Source of the DNA: Acidobacteriota bacterium
Lineage (GTDB): Bacteria > Acidobacteriota > Blastocatellia > Pyrinomonadales > Pyrinomonadaceae
Direction: 5' to 3'
Length of the DNA: 5,802 nt
Assembly (NCBI GenBank): GCA_003222855.1
Contig: QHXH01000130.1
Location: 1-5,802, forward strand
Every line of letters begins with the position of its first letter. Within the stretch, counting starts at the first letter, position 1. The notes under the pieces are model-generated. The model worked only from the letters and a program-made list of their open reading frames with translations, did no database searches and was not told where the DNA came from. Below, piece by piece: positions 1 through 5,467 of the stretch. A program made the translations under genes and the position numbers.

Positions 1-1005
1 CCCAAAGCTGCGAATCGATTGGCGCGGTTCGATGAATGTGCGGCCTACATAATGATTGCGCACCAGTCCGAAACGAAACGGCAAACCACTCTCCGCCGAA
101 TAACCGATGGCTGCGGGCACGCCGGAATCCGGCACGGGCACGACGACATCAGCGCCGGCCGGCTGTTCGATGGCCAACTGCTGGCCCATCTTGTGCCGCG
201 ATCGATTTACTGACTGTCCAAAGATCATCGAATCAGGCCGCGCGAAGTAAACATGTTCGAAGATGCACATTGAATGCTTCTGCGCGGTCAGCGGGTGCGA
301 GGAACGCAGACCATCTTCGTTGATCACAACCATTTCGCCCGGCTCGATATCGCGGATGTACTTGGCGTCGATCAAATCAAAGGCGCACGTCTCAGACGCG
401 ACCACCCACGCGTCGCCCAAACGTCCCAGCGCCAGTGGACGAAATCCGCGCGGGTCGCGAATCGCGATCAACTCACGCGGCGTGAGAAACAACATCGAGA
501 ATGCGCCTTCTGTTTCGCGCAGCACTTCGGGAATCGCTTCGGCAACACTCGCGGCGCGTGAACGCGCCACGCCATGCAGTACGACTTCCGTGTCAGATGT
601 CGATGAAAAGATCGCGCCTTCTTTCTCCAAACGCTTTCGCTCTTCGCGCGCAAAAGGAAGATTACCGTTATGGCAGACCGCGATTTGGCCGTGCTGGCAG
701 GTGACGACGAACGGCTGGCACTCGCGAATCGAAACTTCACCGGCGGTGGAATAACGAACATGACCGATTGAGGCGGGTCCGGGCAGCCGATCGAGTCTCG
801 CCTGATGAAAAACCTCCGAGACGTAACCCATGTCTCGTTCGGAAAGCAGTTGCTCGCTGTTGGAAGCAACGATGCCGCACGATTCCTGTCCGCGATGCTG
901 CAACGCATAAAGGCCGAGATAGGTCATGCGCGCGGCTTCCGGGTGTCCATAGATCCCAAAGACGCCGCACTCCTCGCGTAACTTATCGTCAAAAATTTCC
1001 GTCAT
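1..1005 (-). CDS. purF: Amidophosphoribosyltransferase (glutamine PRPP amidotransferase), 5' part, cut by window edge
   Basis: This cytoplasmic enzyme makes 5-phosphoribosylamine from PRPP and glutamine, the committed step of de novo purine synthesis. Reading leftward from the ATG at 1005-1003, the frame is open for 335 codons to the window edge. The N-terminal glutamine amidotransferase (Ntn hydrolase) domain shows EECGVFG with Cys13, QHRGQE (36-41), GHVRYST (81-87), HNGN (112-115), TSDTE (136-140) and RDPRGFRPL (183-191). Cys13 implies that a 12-residue propeptide is removed to expose the catalytic cysteine. The phosphoribosyltransferase part begins with CIFEHVYFARPDS (Cys247 onward) and VPVPDSG (289-295). 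Cys247 sits where the B. subtilis-type enzyme has its first 4Fe-4S ligand; the other ligands and the PRPP loop lie beyond the edge. The start is fixed because no other start codon precedes Cys13. It is transcribed divergently from the cytochrome gene. Family assignment is very secure; the iron-sulfur cluster is inference. Confidence 0.97.
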   Translation of the reverse strand, partial: MTEIFDDKLREECGVFGIYGHPEAARMTYLGLYALQHRGQESCGIVASNSEQLLSERDMGYVSEVFHQARLDRLPGPASIGHVRYSTAGEVSIRECQPFVVTCQHGQIAVCHNGNLPFAREERKRLEKEGAIFSSTSDTEVVLHGVARSRAASVAEAIPEVLRETEGAFSMLFLTPRELIAIRDPRGFRPLALGRLGDAWVVASETCAFDLIDAKYIRDIEPGEMVVINEDGLRSSHPLTAQKHSMCIFEHVYFARPDSMIFGQSVNRSRHKMGQQLAIEQPAGADVVVPVPDSGVPAAIGYSAESGLPFRFGLVRNHYVGRTFIEPRQSIRSFG

Positions 1006-1015
1006 TACTTTTTAG

Positions 1016-1021
1016 ATTATA
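1016..1021 (-). promoter_or_regulatory. Candidate -10 element (TATAAT) for purF
   Basis: On the minus strand this hexamer is a perfect TATAAT. Only 10 bases separate it from the purF ATG at 1005, so transcription starting the usual 6-8 bases downstream would give a leader of a few bases. No Shine-Dalgarno sequence is visible before the ATG, which fits a leaderless message. The -35 position 17 bases upstream (1039-1044, GTGTCG on the minus strand) is a poor match. The match could be chance in an AT-rich patch. Confidence 0.4.
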
Positions 1022-1072
1022 ACGGGTCGCGCGGCTTTCGACACCTATTGGCAAGACAAACAATCGCGATTG

Positions 1073-1098
1073 CGATATAAAAGTTCGATATAAGAGTT
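1073..1098. repeat. 13-bp tandem direct repeat in the purF/cytochrome divergent region
   Basis: Two adjacent 13-bp units, CGATATAAAAGTT (1073-1085) and CGATATAAGAGTT (1086-1098), differ at one base and are followed by a further CGA. The second unit carries TATAAG (1089-1094), a plausible -10 that would put transcription start near 1101, about 35 bases before the cytochrome GTG. The repeat could be a pair of operator half-sites or a chance duplication; no known binding motif is recognised. Confidence 0.5.
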
Positions 1099-1122
1099 CG
1101 AGCGGCATTCGGAAAAATCCGC

Positions 1123-1127
1123 GGAGG
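1123..1127 (+). promoter_or_regulatory. Shine-Dalgarno GGAGG fixing the cytochrome start
   Basis: GGAGG lies 8 bases before the GTG at 1136, ideal spacing. A GTG at 1127 in the same frame overlaps this site and so cannot be the start it serves. This decides in favour of GTG 1136. Confidence 0.8.
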
Positions 1128-1135
1128 TGGACCAC

Positions 1136-1504
1136 GTGAAGCAGGGATTCAAGCATTTGATTATGTCAGTCGCGGTCCTGGGAATTTCGGGGGCTGTTTT
1201 GATTATTGGCGGTGCGAAGTCACGCAATGTAAGTGCGTCTTCAGCCAAAGCGTTTGAAGCGTCCTCTGTTTTCAACAGCAAATGCGCGAGCTGCCACGGC
1301 AAAGACGGGCGCGCCAGATCGCTCCACGGAAAACACGAGCACGCCCGCGATTTAACGAGCGCGGAATGGCAGGACAGCGTTTCTGACGAACGCATCTATA
1401 ACTCCATCAGCAACGGCAAAGGCAAGATGCCGGCGTTCAAGAAGAAACTCTCGGACAGTCAAATCGATGAGCTGGTCAACTATGTCCGCCGGTTTAGAAA
1501 GTAA
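1136..1504 (+). CDS. Small exported mono-haem c-type cytochrome (class I)
   Basis: The product is a predicted electron carrier of 122 residues, acting outside the cytoplasmic membrane. Translation probably begins at GTG 1136, behind a strong GGAGG. Residues 1-27 form a basic start plus a long hydrophobic stretch, a signal peptide or uncleaved anchor; a cleavage site is not obvious (GGA-KS is one possibility). The haem-binding CASCH motif has Cys50, Cys53 and His54. Met98, in GKGKMPAF, is the expected distal haem ligand. The C-terminal helix SDSQIDELVNYVRRF is typical of class I cytochromes c. One CXXCH means one covalent haem. The middle segment is rich in His, Lys and Arg (RSLHGKHEHARD). Its 3' end overlaps the next gene, so the two are probably co-transcribed. 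The family is certain; the redox partner is unknown. Confidence 0.93.
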   Translation: MKQGFKHLIMSVAVLGISGAVLIIGGAKSRNVSASSAKAFEASSVFNSKCASCHGKDGRARSLHGKHEHARDLTSAEWQDSVSDERIYNSISNGKGKMPAFKKKLSDSQIDELVNYVRRFRK

Positions 1505-2015
1505 TCGCGTGCCGAAAGACACTCCAGCGATTCGAGTGCTCCAGGTCATCCTGGCGATCGCTTTGCTCGGCACTCTGGTTTGGGCGGGATGGCGCATCTA
1601 TCGCACGCTGCCGCCAGCCTATGGCGCGCCCGGTGAAGCGCTGCGAAGCGGCGCCCAACAGGATCTGACGATAATCTTTCGTGCGGCCGTTTCTGCGGGC
1701 GAAACCAGGATCAATCTTTATCCCATCGACTTTTCAGCCACCGAGCGCGAGTATTTGATGAATGCTCGCCCGGGTAAGAGTCTCGAAGATTTTCTCGCGC
1801 GGCGATTACAGAACGTCGAACCAATCAAGGTTCGCATCGACGCGAGCGGTCAGGCCGTCGCGCGGGTGAGCGAAGGCGACTGGTGGATGCACGCAACTTC
1901 CGCTTTGACCAACGGTGAATCGATGGAATGGCGCGTGCCGCTCACCATTTCCCGGAAGCCGCAGACGATTGAACTATCGTCAGACAATGCATACGAACGA
2001 ACGAAGAAGTTTTAA
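1482..2015 (+). CDS. Membrane-anchored protein of unknown function, paired with the cytochrome
   Basis: I do not recognise the family. The product is about 177 residues if started at ATG 1482. It has a short polar N-terminus, one transmembrane helix (about 19-40, VLQVILAIALLGTLVWAGWRIY-like) and then a soluble domain (about 55-177) that is probably extracytoplasmic. That domain alternates polar and hydrophobic residues in beta-like strands (DLTIIFRAAV, TRINLYPIDF, IKVRIDASG, MEWRVPLTIS) and contains a Trp pair (GDWWMH). There is no Cys, haem motif or recognisable catalytic signature. The start is uncertain: ATG 1467 and ATG 1482 overlap the cytochrome gene by 38 and 23 bases, while GTG 1509 lies just after its stop, behind a weak AGAAAG. 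The overlap suggests translational coupling and a shared role, such as an assembly or docking partner, but that is inference. Confidence 0.8.
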   Translation: MSAGLESNRVPKDTPAIRVLQVILAIALLGTLVWAGWRIYRTLPPAYGAPGEALRSGAQQDLTIIFRAAVSAGETRINLYPIDFSATEREYLMNARPGKSLEDFLARRLQNVEPIKVRIDASGQAVARVSEGDWWMHATSALTNGESMEWRVPLTISRKPQTIELSSDNAYERTKKF

Positions 2016-2020
2016 GACTG

Positions 2021-2048
2021 TCAGTATTCAGTTGTCAGTTGTTCATTG
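2021..2048. repeat. Short 7-bp tandem repeat
   Basis: Successive 7-bp units read TCAGTAT, TCAGTTG, TCAGTTG, TTCATTG. Two are identical, one differs at two bases and the last is more degraded. The repeat begins 5 bases after the stop of the unknown membrane protein and lies just outside the 222-bp symmetric element. No function is evident. Confidence 0.55.
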
Positions 2049-2099
2049 GCTGATAGATACATGTCATTCTCACCCGGCTTTAGGAGTCTGTCGGACAAA

Positions 2100-2126
2100 G
2101 TGCCGTTAGGCACGAAACGTTTATAG
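2100..2126 (+). repeat. REP-like hairpin with tail, left copy
   Basis: GTGCC-GTTA-GGCAC forms a 5-bp stem with a 4-base loop (2100-2113), followed by the tail GAAACGTTTATAG (2114-2126). The right copy on the other strand has the same tail but a different stem. Confidence 0.7.
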
Positions 2127-2154
2127 ACAGAAGTGCTCTTTTGATTTCAGCTCT

Positions 2155-2194
2155 TCCGACTTGAGCGAAATGCTCGCATTTCGCTCAAGTCGGA
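2155..2194. repeat. Perfect 18-bp hairpin at the centre of the dyad element
   Basis: Positions 2155-2172 are exactly complementary to 2177-2194, with a 4-base loop CTCG (2173-2176). No run of T follows, so it is not a textbook intrinsic terminator, although such a stem could stall polymerase or protect an RNA end. Confidence 0.85.
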
Positions 2195-2222
2195 TGCAGT
2201 AGGGATTGTATGTTACCGTTAG

Positions 2223-2248
2223 CTATAAACATTTCGCCGCTCTGCGGC
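2223..2248 (-). repeat. REP-like hairpin with tail, right copy
   Basis: On the minus strand GCCGC-AGA-GCGGC forms a 5-bp stem (2248-2236), followed by GAAATGTTTATAG (2235-2223). It pairs in inverted orientation with the left copy, and its tail differs from that copy's tail at one base. Confidence 0.7.
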
Positions 2249-2374
2249 TTTAATCCGACAGACTCCTAAAGCCAGGTGTGAATGAGATCGCATTGGCCCG
2301 AAAGAATTCGATAGTCTTCAGTGTCCGAACGACTTTTTGTCCAAAGCTCAGTCACGGGGATACTCGCCGTTACG

Positions 2375-3745
2375 ATGCCAAAAATTCTGATAGCCGACGA
2401 TCAGGTTGACGTGCTCGCCGCATTACGCCTGTTGCTCAAAGGAGAACACTACGACATCGTAACTGCCTCCTCACCCGCCGGAGTGCTGAAGATCGTCGAG
2501 TCACAGGATCTGGACCTTGTCCTTATGGATCTAAACTACGCGCGCGACACCACCTCTGGCAACGAAGGTTTGGATTTGCTTCCCAGAATTCACGCTATCG
2601 ATGCCACGCTGCCCGTGATTGTCATGACCGCCTGGGGCAGCGTCAATGTTGCTGTGGAAGCCATGCGCCGGGGCGCGCGCGACTTTATTCAAAAACCCTG
2701 GGACAACGCGCGCCTGCTTACCATAATGCGCACTCAGTTGGAATTGGCACAGGCGCTCAGACGCGGTCAACGGCTCGAAGCTGAAAATCTCACGCTGCGA
2801 GATGACGGTGCGTCGGCAAGGCTTCCACAGATTGTGGCGGAATCGCCGTCAATGAAATCTGTCTTGAATGTAGTGCAACGAATTGGCCCGGCTGACGCCA
2901 ACGTTTTAATCACTGGCGAAAACGGCACCGGCAAGGAAGTCATCGCGCGTTCTCTGCATGCGGTTTCCAGCCGATCGGGAAAGCCTCTGGTTTCGGTCAA
3001 TGCCGGCGCGTTGGCTGAGAGCCTGTTTGAAAGCGAGTTATTCGGCCACGTGCGCGGCGCATTTACTGATGCCAAGACTGATCGCGTGGGACGGTTTGAA
3101 TTGGCGGACGGAGGCACTTTGTTTCTGGATGAGATTTCCAACGTGCCGCTCAATCTACAGGCAAAGCTTCTGCGCGTGCTCGAGACAGGTGAGTTTGAGC
3201 GAGTCGGCTCTTCGAAGACTCGGAGAGTGAGCGTGCGCGTGTTGTCGGCGACGAATGCAGACCTGAAGAACGACGTGGCCGAAGGAAAATTTCGGCAGGA
3301 CCTGATGTTTCGGCTCAACACTGTCGAGATTCATTTGCCCGCTTTGCGCGAAAGGCGCGAAGACATTGCACCTCTGGCCGATCATTTCCTGCGGCAGCAC
3401 AGCGAGCGATACCGTCGCGGCAGAATGGAGTTTACGGCCCAGGCGATCGAAGCCCTGCGCCAGCATTCATGGCCCGGCAACGTTCGCGAATTGGACCACA
3501 TAATAGAGCGCGCGGTATTGATGAGTTCGACCAACACAGTTACGGCAATGGATCTTGCATTACAAAACACACCAGCGGCCCAGGTCTCCGCGCGCCTCGA
3601 AGAGATGAGCCTTGAAGACGCCGAATGTTTATTGATCAAGAAGGCGCTGGCTCGATTCGAAGGGAACGCCAATCGCGCCGCTGAAGCACTCGGCCTCAGT
3701 CGCAGCGCCCTCTACCGGCGCCTGCAGAAGTATGGGTTATCATAA
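2375..3745 (+). CDS. NtrC-family sigma-54-dependent response regulator
   Basis: The product is 456 residues: receiver, AAA+ sigma-54 activator and Fis-type DNA-binding domain, the usual NtrC plan. The receiver (1-115) has acidic Asp8/Asp9, phospho-acceptor Asp52 in LVLMDLNY, Thr85 and Lys107. The AAA+ domain (about 150-385) has Walker A GENGTGKE (181-188), the sigma-54 contact loop GAFTDA (228-233), Walker B TLFLDE ending in Asp252-Glu253, an arginine-finger region FRQDLMFRL and WPGNVREL (366-373). The C-terminal helix-turn-helix (about 416-456) contains NRAAEALGLSRSALYRRLQKYG. Two features are unusual: the loop reads GAFTDA rather than GAFTGA, and Asp52 is followed by ARDTTSGNEG. ATG 2375 was chosen because the receiver starts at once with MPKILIADD; GTG 2321 would add 18 residues outside the domain. 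Neither start has a convincing Shine-Dalgarno site. It overlaps the kinase gene by 14 bases. Its targets are unknown. Confidence 0.95.
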   Translation: MPKILIADDQVDVLAALRLLLKGEHYDIVTASSPAGVLKIVESQDLDLVLMDLNYARDTTSGNEGLDLLPRIHAIDATLPVIVMTAWGSVNVAVEAMRRGARDFIQKPWDNARLLTIMRTQLELAQALRRGQRLEAENLTLRDDGASARLPQIVAESPSMKSVLNVVQRIGPADANVLITGENGTGKEVIARSLHAVSSRSGKPLVSVNAGALAESLFESELFGHVRGAFTDAKTDRVGRFELADGGTLFLDEISNVPLNLQAKLLRVLETGEFERVGSSKTRRVSVRVLSATNADLKNDVAEGKFRQDLMFRLNTVEIHLPALRERREDIAPLADHFLRQHSERYRRGRMEFTAQAIEALRQHSWPGNVRELDHIIERAVLMSSTNTVTAMDLALQNTPAAQVSARLEEMSLEDAECLLIKKALARFEGNANRAAEALGLSRSALYRRLQKYGLS

Positions 3746-5135
3746 ACCGGTGAGCACTCCACTGAAGCCACCGAAGGACTCGACATTTTCTCACCTCGAC
3801 CCGGCACTGCGCGGCAGTCATCTTAAATTCGAAGGCAGAGTTACCGCATTGGCGCTCGCCGCAGGATTTCCCGGCGTCGCTTTGTGTGCTTTGCTCTTGT
3901 GGCTGGATGGATACTCCGGCCGCGTCCAATGGACCGTCGATCTGCTCCTCGTCTTCTTTTGGTTGGCTATCTCTGCAAACCTCAAGCATCGCGTAATCAG
4001 GCCGCTGCAAACGCTTTCGAATATTCTGGCCGCTATTAGAGAAGGGGATTATTCAATTCGCGGACGGCGTGCGGCCAGCGGCGACGCTCTGGGCGAAGTG
4101 ATGCTCGAAGTGAACGATCTGGGCGCGACGCTTCGCGGGCAGCGACTCGGAGCGCTGGAAGCCACGGCTTTGTTGCGTACGGTTATGTCGGAGATTGATG
4201 TCGCGGTTTTTGCTTTTGATCGCGCCCGCCAATTGCGCTTAGTAAACCGGGCCGGCGAAAAACTACTGGCCCAGCCGGCGATCCGGATATTGGGCCGGAC
4301 CAGCGAAGAGCTTGGCCTCGCCGCTTGTTTGGACGGTCATAACGATCCAGGCCCTTATACAATGCAGATGGTTTTTCCCGGAGGCGTGGGCCGTTGGGAA
4401 ATTCGTCGCGGCACGTTTCGTGAAGGGGGCATGCAGCATCAATTGCTGGTGCTGACGGATTTGAGTCAGACGCTCCGCGAAGAAGAGCGTTCGGCCTGGC
4501 AGCGTCTGCTGCGCGTGCTTGGTCATGAGCTGAACAATTCGCTGGCGCCGATCAAATCAGTTGCCGGCAGTCTCGCTGATTTAGTCCAGCGTGAGCCGCG
4601 GCCGCCCGATTGGCGGGAAGACATGCATCGCGGTCTCGAAGTGATTTCCTCGCGCGCTGATTCGCTGGCCCGATTTATTGAGTCGTATTCAAAACTGGCG
4701 CGCCTGCCACAGCCGCGTTTTCAGCCTCTCAACATTGGCGAACTGGTCGAACGCGTCGCCGCGCTGGAAATGCGTTTGCCCGTTAAGGTGCTCGCCGGTC
4801 CGGAAATTGTGGTTGGTGCGGACAGCGTTCAGTTAGAGCAGTTGCTAATCAATCTGATTCGTAATGCAGTCGACGCGTCACTGGAAACCAAGGGCGCGGT
4901 CGAAGTCGGGTGGACCCGTCAAAACGGTCAGGTGGTTGTGTGCGTGAAAGATGAGGGACTCGGGCTCGCCAACACCGCCAATCTCTTCGTGCCTTTCTTT
5001 ACGACCAAAACCTCGGGTTCGGGCATCGGACTGGTCCTCTCTCGCCAGATTGCTGAAGCACATGGCGGAACCCTCACGCTCGAGAATCGTGACGATGCAA
5101 GTGGCTGCGAGGCGCGTTTGAGATTGCCGCTCTAG
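3732..5135 (+). CDS. NtrY-like sensor histidine kinase (HAMP-PAS-HisKA-HATPase)
   Basis: The product is 467 residues and is the likely cognate kinase of the preceding regulator. Two transmembrane helices (about 37-58 and 68-86) are separated by only about 9 residues, so there is no sizeable periplasmic sensor. A HAMP linker (about 85-140, with RPLQTLSNIL) and a PAS domain (about 143-250) follow. The dimerisation domain carries the phospho-accepting His265 in GHELNNSLAPIKS. The ATPase domain has the N box NLIRNAVDAS (374-383), G1 DEGLGL (407-412), F box FVPFFTTK (419-426) and G2 GSGIGL (429-434), so it looks catalytically complete. HELNNSLAPI resembles NtrY-type kinases. The start is either ATG 3732, overlapping the regulator stop, or GTG 3750; neither has a well-placed Shine-Dalgarno site. 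The signal is probably sensed in the membrane or by the PAS domain. Confidence 0.93.
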   Translation: MGYHKPVSTPLKPPKDSTFSHLDPALRGSHLKFEGRVTALALAAGFPGVALCALLLWLDGYSGRVQWTVDLLLVFFWLAISANLKHRVIRPLQTLSNILAAIREGDYSIRGRRAASGDALGEVMLEVNDLGATLRGQRLGALEATALLRTVMSEIDVAVFAFDRARQLRLVNRAGEKLLAQPAIRILGRTSEELGLAACLDGHNDPGPYTMQMVFPGGVGRWEIRRGTFREGGMQHQLLVLTDLSQTLREEERSAWQRLLRVLGHELNNSLAPIKSVAGSLADLVQREPRPPDWREDMHRGLEVISSRADSLARFIESYSKLARLPQPRFQPLNIGELVERVAALEMRLPVKVLAGPEIVVGADSVQLEQLLINLIRNAVDASLETKGAVEVGWTRQNGQVVVCVKDEGLGLANTANLFVPFFTTKTSGSGIGLVLSRQIAEAHGGTLTLENRDDASGCEARLRLPL

Positions 5136-5244
5136 CAGGTCCGGGTGTCTTTCTCCTTAAGCAGCGGACTCATCAGTGTAAGCGCCAGTTTTTGTGGGCA
5201 GCACCAGACGTTTCTATCGCCCGGCCCAACGGTGAAAAAATCAA

Positions 5245-5313
5245 CACGAATTCACGAACTCATACGAAAACCAGCACGAAGAAGTAGCTCGATTGAGTTC
5301 GTGTGATTTCGTG
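5245..5313. repeat. Imperfect inverted repeat of CACGAA/TTCGTG type
   Basis: The left arm 5245-5262 (CACGAATTCACGAACTCA) and right arm 5294-5313 are reverse complements apart from one mismatch and a 2-base insertion in the right arm, separated by 31 bases. I recall similar TTCGTGTGATTTCGTGG sequences scattered between genes of several environmental bacterial phyla, so this may be a dispersed repeat. That recall is not verified here. Confidence 0.6.
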
Positions 5314-5345
5314 GATCGTTCTATCGCGGTTTGCCGAGACTCCAT

Positions 5346-5361
5346 GGCTCTATAAGGAGCC
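5346..5361. repeat. Small hairpin upstream of the antiporter
   Basis: GGCTC (5346-5350) pairs with GAGCC (5357-5361) around a 6-base loop TATAAG, followed by GTTTGGCGG. It is similar in size to the REP-like hairpins near 2100 and 2240 but lacks their GAAAYGTTTATAG tail. It may be part of the antiporter leader or simply chance. Confidence 0.35.
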
Positions 5362-5467
5362 GTTTGGCGGCGAGATGCCGAAGCATGAGATTAACGAGAC
5401 TCTCTTTGAATCTTTCTCAGCCAGATGCGAGTGTTTCGATTGGGCCAACCTGTGATACATAAGGGCT

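Larger units (their letters stand above)
2064..2285. repeat. 222-bp dyad-symmetric repeat element (BIME/MITE-like)
   Basis: This element fills most of the gene-free stretch 2016-2374. From each end inward it has a 32-bp inverted repeat (2064-2095 against 2254-2285, two mismatches, the innermost 20 bp perfect), a small hairpin with a GAAAYGTTTATAG tail (2100-2126 on plus; 2223-2248 on minus), a 28-base spacer, and a central perfect hairpin (2155-2194). Every pair of parts is centred on the same axis, between 2174 and 2175. No transposase reading frame and no target duplication is visible. Its architecture resembles paired REP elements, which in other bacteria are mobilised by RAYT transposases acting in trans, or a fold-back MITE. 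It could also end transcription arriving from the cytochrome operon. The structure is seen directly; the mobility is inference. Confidence 0.85.
5136..5467. other. Gene-free stretch between the kinase and the antiporter
   Basis: No credible coding frame is seen on either strand. The stretch holds an imperfect inverted repeat (5245-5313), a small hairpin (5346-5361) and two copies of TTCTATCGC, near 5212 and near 5319, one on either side of the inverted repeat. No intrinsic terminator with a T run follows the kinase stop, and no clear promoter is recognised for the antiporter. Confidence 0.6.

Noticed and set aside
19..1022. Several open frames on the plus strand and in other minus frames across the left end
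   Set aside because: They lie over the purF reading frame, which carries every expected amidotransferase motif; the others have Arg/Ser-rich, unpatterned sequences typical of shadow frames.
2155..2194. Intrinsic terminator at the central hairpin
   Set aside because: The stem is strong, but no T tract follows on either strand and the stem is centred in a symmetric element, so it is better described as part of that element.
2064..2285. CRISPR array or tRNA/riboswitch in the large intergenic region
   Set aside because: The repeats are inverted rather than regularly spaced direct repeats, and no cloverleaf or known riboswitch core was seen.
2286..2374. Sigma-54 (-24/-12) promoter upstream of the regulator
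   Set aside because: GG dinucleotides such as that at 2295-2296 have no GC 10 bases downstream; the gaps before the cytochrome and antiporter genes were scanned the same way with no match.
2767..3466. Long minus-strand frames opposite the regulator gene
   Set aside because: They are antisense to conserved AAA+ motifs and have compositions expected from reverse reading of a coding strand.
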